A DNA stretch of 10,517 bases from NCBI GenBank assembly GCA_015223015.1, contig JADFWK010000103.1, forward strand, positions 1-10,517. Reading direction: 5' to 3'. This document shows positions 6,047 to 10,517 of this stretch, piece by piece; the first letter of the stretch is position 1, and each line of letters opens with the position of its first letter. The stretch is from Pseudomonadota bacterium (GTDB taxonomy: Bacteria > Desulfobacterota > DSM-4660 > Desulfatiglandales > B25-G16). A program made the translations under genes and the position numbers. The notes under the pieces are model-generated. The model did no database searches, was not told the DNA's origin, and worked only from the letters and a program-made list of their open reading frames with translations.

Positions 6047-7027
6047 CTAAGGAATAAAATGGGTACCTGTTTTGCCCTCAAGAGCAGAGGATGCTTTGTC
6101 CAAGGACGTTATAATTGCCCTTTCCCCGCCAAACTCCAAAAACCGTAGGCAGGCCTCAACTTTGGGCCCCATGCTCCCGGGAGAAAAGTGCCCTTCCCTC
6201 TGGTAAGCTTTTGCCTTTTCCAGTCGGACCAGATCTAAGGCCCTTTGCTTGGGTGTACCGAAGTTAAGAAAAACCTTCTCCACATCCGTAAGGATAAGGA
6301 GCAGGTCAGCAATTACAGCCTCAGCCAGCTTCTCCCCTGCCAAGTCTTTATCAATGACTGCCTCCACCCCGTGATAGTTTCCCTTGGAATCCATTGCTAC
6401 CGGGATCCCTCCACCACCCGAAGCGATGATAATGATGCCGGCATCGACCAAACGCTTAAGGGCTTTAGCCTCCAGGATTCTTAAAGGGTTTGGAGATGGG
6501 ACCACCCTTCGGAAGGGACGATGATTCCCTGGTTTCACATCCTTTATTATGTAGTTTTTCTCCCTCTCGTAGCGTTCTTTGGTTTCAGCGTCGTAGAATG
6601 GACCTACAGGCTTTGTAGGATTCCTAAAGGCGGGATCGTCACTATTCACCATAACCTGGGTGACTACCGTCAAGACATCCCGATTGATTCCTTTGGCTTG
6701 CAGGAGATTGTGTAGAACCTGTTCCAGCATGTATCCGATTTGCCCCTGACTCATGGCCCCACAAATATCCATGGGCATCGCCGGGACCTTGGAATGGGCC
6801 CCTTCCTGCTGTATGAGAAGATTGCCGACCTGTGGGCCATTACCGTGCGTGATGATGATATTATGTCCGTTCGCTATCATATCCAGTATTTGCTCACATG
6901 TGATACGGATGTTTTCCAGTTGTTCTTCTGCAATTCCCCTTTGATGAGATTTCAGTATTGCATTCCCACCCAATGCGATAACAATGTGTTTACTGGATTG
7001 TGACTCGTTAGATGCTTTTCCTGTCAC
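6047..7027 (-). CDS. arcC: Carbamate kinase
   Basis: Interconverts carbamoyl phosphate plus ADP with ATP plus carbamate (ammonia and CO2) in the cytoplasm, either to harvest ATP from carbamoyl phosphate or to make it. It belongs to the amino acid kinase fold: ALGGNAI (18-24), HGNGPQVGN (61-69), GGGGIPV (204-210), VIDKDLA (224-230), LTDVEKVFLNFG (246-257), FSPGSMGPKVEA (281-292) and a GGERAIIT end segment (300-307). The 326 residues are slightly longer than the usual 310-315, because of a polar N-terminal extension of about 12 residues. The start codon is GTG (7025-7027), chosen because GGAGGAA (7034-7040) lies 6 nt upstream. It is first in a two-gene operon with the carbamoyltransferase. No arginine deiminase (arcA) is present, so the source of carbamoyl phosphate is unknown. 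A terminator-like palindrome lies in its leader. Confidence 0.96.
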   Translation of the reverse strand: MTGKASNESQSSKHIVIALGGNAILKSHQRGIAEEQLENIRITCEQILDMIANGHNIIITHGNGPQVGNLLIQQEGAHSKVPAMPMDICGAMSQGQIGYMLEQVLHNLLQAKGINRDVLTVVTQVMVNSDDPAFRNPTKPVGPFYDAETKERYEREKNYIIKDVKPGNHRPFRRVVPSPNPLRILEAKALKRLVDAGIIIIASGGGGIPVAMDSKGNYHGVEAVIDKDLAGEKLAEAVIADLLLILTDVEKVFLNFGTPKQRALDLVRLEKAKAYQREGHFSPGSMGPKVEACLRFLEFGGERAIITSLDKASSALEGKTGTHFIP

Positions 7028-7057
7028 ACGCTATTCCTCCATGGGGAATCTATTGAA

Positions 7058-7076
7058 AAAAAGAGGACCTCTTTTT
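7058..7076 (-). terminator. Terminator/attenuator-like palindrome in the arcC leader
   Basis: AAAAAGAGG (7058-7066) and CCTCTTTTT (7068-7076) form a perfect 9-bp inverted repeat around one base. As minus-strand RNA it folds into a stem with a small loop and ends in a run of seven U, the form of an intrinsic terminator. It lies 31-49 bp upstream of the arcC GTG, so it would act before the gene. Only 3-4 pairs are G-C, so its strength is doubtful. Confidence 0.45.
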
Positions 7077-7121
7077 CCACTGGTCCGCTATCCAATTTCT
7101 ATGATATTTTTTTACTGTATC

Positions 7122-7147
7122 CTCTTCGAAGCAATCAGATCGAAGAG
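7122..7147. repeat. Inverted repeat CTCTTCGA/TCGAAGAG
   Basis: Perfect 8-bp arms (7122-7129 and 7140-7147) are separated by 10 nt. The site is about 95-120 bp upstream of arcC. The geometry suits a dimeric regulator's operator or an RNA hairpin; no regulator is assigned. Confidence 0.4.
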
Positions 7148-7154
7148 CTCAAAT

Positions 7155-7188
7155 GGCGATGCCATCGCCCATGCGCGCCAACACGCGC
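7155..7188. repeat. Two adjacent GC-rich hairpins
   Basis: GGCGAT-GCC-ATCGCC (7155-7169) is followed 3 bp later by GCGCG-CCAACA-CGCGC (7173-7188). Both have perfect arms. Neither is followed by a T-tract on the plus strand. They lie in the divergent intergenic region, and their role is unknown. Confidence 0.4.
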
Positions 7189-7267
7189 CGTAAAACTTGA
7201 ATACTACCCTTGTGCTATATTTTGTCAAGCGTAATTTCGATTTCTGCGTTAGTCTGAATAGGCAATG

Positions 7268-7296
7268 AAAGACTCAATCTTTTGAATAGAGTCTTT
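7268..7296. repeat. Inverted repeat AAAGACTC/GAGTCTTT
   Basis: Perfect 8-bp arms (7268-7275 and 7289-7296) flank a 13-nt AT-rich spacer. It lies about 105-132 bp upstream of the candidate UPF0182 promoter, so it could be an operator or a transcript-end hairpin. Confidence 0.4.
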
Positions 7297-7337
7297 GACT
7301 TCGGATGTCCCACAAACCAAGATGCCTTAATACCTCC

Positions 7338-7394
7338 TTGACCTGCCCGCGAGATCAGGCCCGCCCTTCAGCCAAGCGAAGTAGGGAGGGTCAA
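7338..7394. repeat. REP-like nested palindrome
   Basis: TTGACC (7338-7343) and GGTCAA (7389-7394) form outer 6-bp arms. Inside, CCCGCCC (7360-7366) can pair with GGGAGGG (7384-7390) with one mismatch, and CTTC (7366-7369) with GAAG (7378-7381). The sequence is clearly more GC-rich than its surroundings and resembles a repetitive extragenic palindrome, but only one copy is in this window. Confidence 0.4.
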
Positions 7395-7400
7395 TAATCC

Positions 7401-7429
7401 TTGCAATAAATAGGGCTAGGCCTTATTAT
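7401..7429 (+). promoter_or_regulatory. Candidate sigma-70 promoter for the leader ORF and UPF0182 gene
   Basis: -35 TTGCAA (7401-7406) and -10 TATTAT (7424-7429) are 17 bp apart, matching 4 and 5 of 6 consensus bases. Transcription would start near 7436, just ahead of a strong GGAGG ribosome binding site at 7438-7442. Confidence 0.45.
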
Positions 7430-7449
7430 CGTTGCCCGGAGGAAACCGC

Positions 7450-7503
7450 ATGGAAAAGCATTTATTGATGGCAATGTTGTTTTTTCGGAGCCTAAGAGTA
7501 TGA
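7450..7503 (+). CDS. Possible 17-codon leader ORF overlapping the UPF0182 start
   Basis: The frame encodes MEKHLLMAMLFFRSLRV and stops at TGA 7501-7503, which overlaps the ATG (7500-7502) of the next gene in the ATGA arrangement typical of translational coupling. A strong Shine-Dalgarno GGAGG (7438-7442) lies 7 nt before its ATG, better placed than the GGAG (7487-7490) 9 nt before the UPF0182 start. The peptide is hydrophobic in the middle with basic residues near both ends. No homologue is recognised. It may be a regulatory upstream ORF that loads ribosomes for the membrane protein, or chance. Confidence 0.4.
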   Translation: MEKHLLMAMLFFRSLRV

Positions 7504-10337
7504 ATAGTAAGAGATTAATGATCTTTTTAGGGATTCTGGTATTGATCCTGCTGTGGGCGGTTATCTCATTATACCCTGACTGGCTATGGTTCCGGAATCT
7601 GAGCTTCGCGTCCGTGTTCTGGACCATGGTAATAGGCAGATTCGGGCTTGCCACGGTGATCTGGCTTCTTATGATCATCATCCTCTTCGTCAACCTTTAC
7701 GCTGCCCAGCGTTTTCGCCCTGTGAGCGAGCTGAAGACGGCGTCTGTAGATGAGATGCCCGTCTCCGGCCGGACTACGAAGGTCGTCATCCTGGCCGCTG
7801 TCCTGATCGTTAGTCTTGTTATTGCATCAAGAGGTTCCGCACAGTGGGATATGGTGCTGAGTTATCTGAACCGGCAACCATTCGGCAGTGTTGACCCCGT
7901 CTTTAACAAGGACATCGGTTTCTACGTGTTCTCACTTCCCTTTTACTCGTTTGTCCGGGAAGAGTTGCTTGTCCTGCTTCTCTTTGCCGGACTGGCAACC
8001 CTCATATGGTACCTAAAAGACACCGGACTTCAGTCAATCGGTGAAGTCCTTCTGGGGGAGGACAGGCCGACCTCTATGCCCAAGATCAACATTCCGAAAA
8101 GAGTCGGCAGGCACCTTCTCGTGCTCTGTGGGATCATCGTCCTCCTTATCGGGTGGGGCTATCATCTAAAGGTCTACGGTCTTCTCTATTCCACTCAGGG
8201 ACCCGCCTTTGGCGCGAGCTACACGGACATTCACGTCAAGATTCCAGCCTTCAGGGTTTTAATGGTGCTATCCTTCATCTGGGGTCTGTTTCTCATATAC
8301 AGTGCATTCAACTTCAAGAAAAAACAACTCATCCTAAGTGGAGCGGCGTGGTTCGGCGCCATCCTGATCCTGGCCAACGGTCTTCCGATCCTGGTACAGC
8401 AGTTTGTGGTCAGACCCAATGAACTGGCCAAGGAATCCCCTTTCATAGCCTATAATATCGATTTTACCCGTAAGGCCTATAACCTTAACAAGATTAAGGA
8501 GGTGGATTTTGAGGCCAACGACAGGCTGAGCCCGGAAGAGATCAAGGATCACGACATAACCATCCAGAACATCAGGGTATGGGACGAACGCCCCCTGCTC
8601 CAGACCTACAGGCAGCTCCAATCCATACGGCTCTATTACGATTTCCATAACGTGGACGTGGACCGTTATCTGATAAACAACCGATATCGTCAGGTCATGC
8701 TGGCCGCACGGGAACTGGTGGTAAACCAGCTTCCACCCCAGGCAAAGACCTGGGTCAACAGGCACCTGATCTACACCCACGGCTATGGATTGGTCATGAG
8801 CCCCGTAAATGAAGTCACCGGCGAAGGTCTTCCGAGCCTCATGATAAAGGACCTCCCCCCTTCGATGGATATAGATCTGAAGATAGACCGCCCGGAGATC
8901 TATTACGGTGAAAAGACGGATGAGCATATCCTCGTAAGGACCAATGCCAAGGAATTCGATTTTCCAAAAGGCGACAAGAACGTCTATACCAATTATCAGG
9001 GAAAGGGCGGTGTTTTAATCAAATCTTTTTTGAGGAGGCTCCTCTTTGCCATTGAATTCCTGGATCCCCAGATACTGTTCACCACCTATCTGGGCCCCGA
9101 GAGCAGGATCATGTACAACCGCCGGATCGACAGGCGGGTAAGCACGATCGCCCCGTTCCTGGCGTATGACTCTGATCCTTATATGGTGGTCTCGGGAGGG
9201 AGGCTTTTCTGGATACAGGATGCCTATACCATCTCAAACATGTATCCTTACTCCTTTCGATCCAAGAGCCGCTTTGGGAACAGGAGGCTCAACTATATCA
9301 GGAATTCGGTTAAGGTGATCATCGATGCCTATAACGGTGATGTCTCATACTACATGATTGACGAGAAAGACCCCATACTTAAGACTTACGCGAAGATATT
9401 TCCGGATCTCTTCAGGCCATTTGATGAGATGCCCGCTGATCTGAAAAAGCACATCCGGTACCCCTATGACCTTTTTGAGATCCAGGTGAATACATACACC
9501 ATCTATCACATGCAGGATGTGCAGGTATTTTACAACCAGGAAGACCTCTGGGAACCTCCTGATGAGATGTACGGTGACAACCGGCAGAGGATGAAGCCTT
9601 ATTATATCATCATAAAACTGCCGGAAGAGGATAAGGAGGAGTTTCTCCTGATGCTGCCTTTTACCCCCTCCAAGAAGGATAACATGATCGCCTGGCTGGC
9701 GGCCAGGAGCGATTTCCCTCACTACGGCAACCTGCTTGTCTATAAACTGCCCAAGGAAAAATTGGTGTATGGGCCGATGCAGATTGAAGCCAGGGTGGAT
9801 CAGCAGACAGATATCTCCCGTGAATTGAGCCTGTGGGGCCAGAGGGGTTCGAGGGTCATCAGGGGCAATCTCCTGGCCATTCCGGTGAGTAACTCATTTA
9901 TCTATGTGGAGCCTATCTACCTGGAAGCGAGACAGGAGGGACAGAGATCTGCTCCGGCGGCTCCGCCCCCATCAGGAGGCCCTTTTGGTAAACCCAAGAC
10001 GGGGCAAACCGAGGGACCTTCCAGGCTGAGAAACGTAAGGACGGCCGCCCTGCCCGAACTGAAAAGGGTGATTGTGGCCTTGGGGAATCGCGTAACCATG
10101 GAAGAGGATTTTGAAAAGGCATTGAACCGTGTCTTACAGAGAGAGACAGCCTATCGAGAAGAGGTATCCCCTCTTGTGCCCGAAACAGGAGAAACCCCTG
10201 ATCTCGGAGCCCTGGCCCTGAAGCATTATCACAAAGCTAAAGATCATTTACGTGAAGGGGATTTGGCAGGATACGGAAGAGAATTGGAGCAACTGGAGAA
10301 CATCCTGAAACAGTTATCAGAGAAAACGGTGAAATGA
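7500..10337 (+). CDS. UPF0182 family large membrane protein
   Basis: A 945-residue integral membrane protein of the UPF0182 (COG1615) family, whose function is unknown. Seven hydrophobic segments are visible near residues 5-25, 45-67, 94-112, 153-171, 204-222, 252-270 and 278-301. Family-typical stretches follow TM1 (PDWLWFRNLSFASVFW, 26-41), lie before TM6 (YSTQGPAFGASYTDIH, 230-245) and follow TM7 (VRPNELAKESPFIAYN, 304-319). Residues 305-810 form a large soluble, tyrosine-rich domain, probably outside the cytoplasmic membrane. A Pro/Gly-rich linker (816-840) leads to a charged helical tail (900-943; ALKHYHKAKDHLREGDLAGY), also usual for the family. There is no separate signal peptide; TM1 serves as anchor. 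Length is normal for the family. It is transcribed divergently from arcC and possibly coupled to a short leader ORF. Family membership is firm, but no job can be inferred. Confidence 0.95.
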   Translation: MNSKRLMIFLGILVLILLWAVISLYPDWLWFRNLSFASVFWTMVIGRFGLATVIWLLMIIILFVNLYAAQRFRPVSELKTASVDEMPVSGRTTKVVILAAVLIVSLVIASRGSAQWDMVLSYLNRQPFGSVDPVFNKDIGFYVFSLPFYSFVREELLVLLLFAGLATLIWYLKDTGLQSIGEVLLGEDRPTSMPKINIPKRVGRHLLVLCGIIVLLIGWGYHLKVYGLLYSTQGPAFGASYTDIHVKIPAFRVLMVLSFIWGLFLIYSAFNFKKKQLILSGAAWFGAILILANGLPILVQQFVVRPNELAKESPFIAYNIDFTRKAYNLNKIKEVDFEANDRLSPEEIKDHDITIQNIRVWDERPLLQTYRQLQSIRLYYDFHNVDVDRYLINNRYRQVMLAARELVVNQLPPQAKTWVNRHLIYTHGYGLVMSPVNEVTGEGLPSLMIKDLPPSMDIDLKIDRPEIYYGEKTDEHILVRTNAKEFDFPKGDKNVYTNYQGKGGVLIKSFLRRLLFAIEFLDPQILFTTYLGPESRIMYNRRIDRRVSTIAPFLAYDSDPYMVVSGGRLFWIQDAYTISNMYPYSFRSKSRFGNRRLNYIRNSVKVIIDAYNGDVSYYMIDEKDPILKTYAKIFPDLFRPFDEMPADLKKHIRYPYDLFEIQVNTYTIYHMQDVQVFYNQEDLWEPPDEMYGDNRQRMKPYYIIIKLPEEDKEEFLLMLPFTPSKKDNMIAWLAARSDFPHYGNLLVYKLPKEKLVYGPMQIEARVDQQTDISRELSLWGQRGSRVIRGNLLAIPVSNSFIYVEPIYLEARQEGQRSAPAAPPPSGGPFGKPKTGQTEGPSRLRNVRTAALPELKRVIVALGNRVTMEEDFEKALNRVLQRETAYREEVSPLVPETGETPDLGALALKHYHKAKDHLREGDLAGYGRELEQLENILKQLSEKTVK

Positions 10338-10393
10338 GAGTCAGACTCCGGGGGGTCCTTGTAATAGCAGGGGGCTTATCATAATTGATTGAA

Positions 10394-10418
10394 GCGGTAC
10401 GGCAAAATAGCGTACCGC
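10394..10418 (+). terminator. Perfect hairpin downstream of UPF0182
   Basis: GCGGTACG (10394-10401) and CGTACCGC (10411-10418) form a perfect 8-bp stem with a 9-nt loop, 56 bp after the stop codon. No T-tract follows on either strand, so it is a possible Rho-independent-like or RNA-stabilising 3' hairpin rather than a classical terminator. A 5-bp CCTGG/CCAGG repeat (10419-10440) follows at once. Confidence 0.4.
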
Positions 10419-10435
10419 CCTGGCTTGTAGGATAA

Positions 10436-10484
10436 CCAGGGTCACGTCATAGTGAAACCTAACCTATTGATTCTCAAGCTTCTT
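10436..10484 (+). repeat. Dispersed 49-nt repeat, copy B (after UPF0182)
   Basis: This matches minus-strand 5047-4999 at 42 of 49 positions. It starts 98 bp after the UPF0182 stop and runs in that gene's direction, just as copy A does relative to the carbamoyltransferase. A GTG-started frame (10452 to the window end) opens inside it, but there is no Shine-Dalgarno site. Confidence 0.7.
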
Positions 10485-10517
10485 GTAGGGTATGGGTATC
10501 TTTTTTTGGTTATGCCC

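Noticed and set aside
8334..8927. 197-residue minus-strand open frame inside the UPF0182 gene
   Set aside because: It is antisense to a conserved family protein, with no motif or ribosome binding site of its own.
10452..10517. GTG-started open frame running off the right edge (VKPNLLILKLLVGYGYLFLV and onward), looking like a membrane-protein start
   Set aside because: There is no Shine-Dalgarno site. The GTG lies inside repeat copy B, whose conservation does not follow a reading frame. Only 22 codons are visible.
1..10517. CRISPR array, tRNA, rRNA, toxin-antitoxin or defence island
   Set aside because: No regularly spaced repeats, no tRNA/rRNA signatures and no characteristic defence domains were seen on either strand.

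Overview
The window reads as ordinary chromosomal DNA of a Gram-negative anaerobe. My best guess is Desulfobacterota (the former Deltaproteobacteria); this is inference. It rests on a GSI-alpha glutamine synthetase, an iron-sulfur (Bacillus-type) PurF, a UPF0182 membrane protein, a NifA-like gene fragment and moderate GC, not on any marker gene that settles the lineage.

Layout. The last 43 codons of gyrA (+) converge on a run of five minus-strand genes. These are glnA (189-1517), purF (2008-3405), a class I/II PLP aminotransferase (3671-4840), a PyrB-like carbamoyltransferase (5085-6023) and carbamate kinase arcC (6047-7027). Only arcC and the carbamoyltransferase are tightly packed (23 bp gap) and form a clear operon. 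The other gaps are 244-490 bp and hold promoters, palindromes and gene debris. From 7028 to 7499 lies a divergent intergenic region rich in inverted repeats. The plus strand then carries a possible 17-codon leader ORF overlapping the start of a 945-residue UPF0182 membrane protein (7500-10337). The right edge holds a perfect hairpin and one copy of a repeat.

How the genes relate. Most of the minus-strand products are in nitrogen and nucleotide metabolism. GlnA makes glutamine, PurF uses it as amide donor for the first committed purine step, and ArcC can interconvert ATP, ammonia, CO2 and carbamoyl phosphate. The adjacent carbamoyltransferase transfers that carbamoyl group. It keeps the carbamoyl-phosphate site but has changed the residues that bind aspartate in E. 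coli PyrB, so its acceptor is uncertain.

No CRISPR array, tRNA, rRNA, prophage or defence system is visible, and I do not see a clearly new multi-gene system. The points most worth checking are: (1) the ArcC/divergent carbamoyltransferase pair; (2) a 49-nt repeat found after both the carbamoyltransferase and the UPF0182 gene, in the same orientation relative to each; (3) a NifA-like N-terminal fragment in the glnA leader; (4) an IS200/IS605 TnpA remnant upstream of purF; (5) a terminator-like palindrome in the arcC leader; (6) a short ORF overlapping the UPF0182 start codon.
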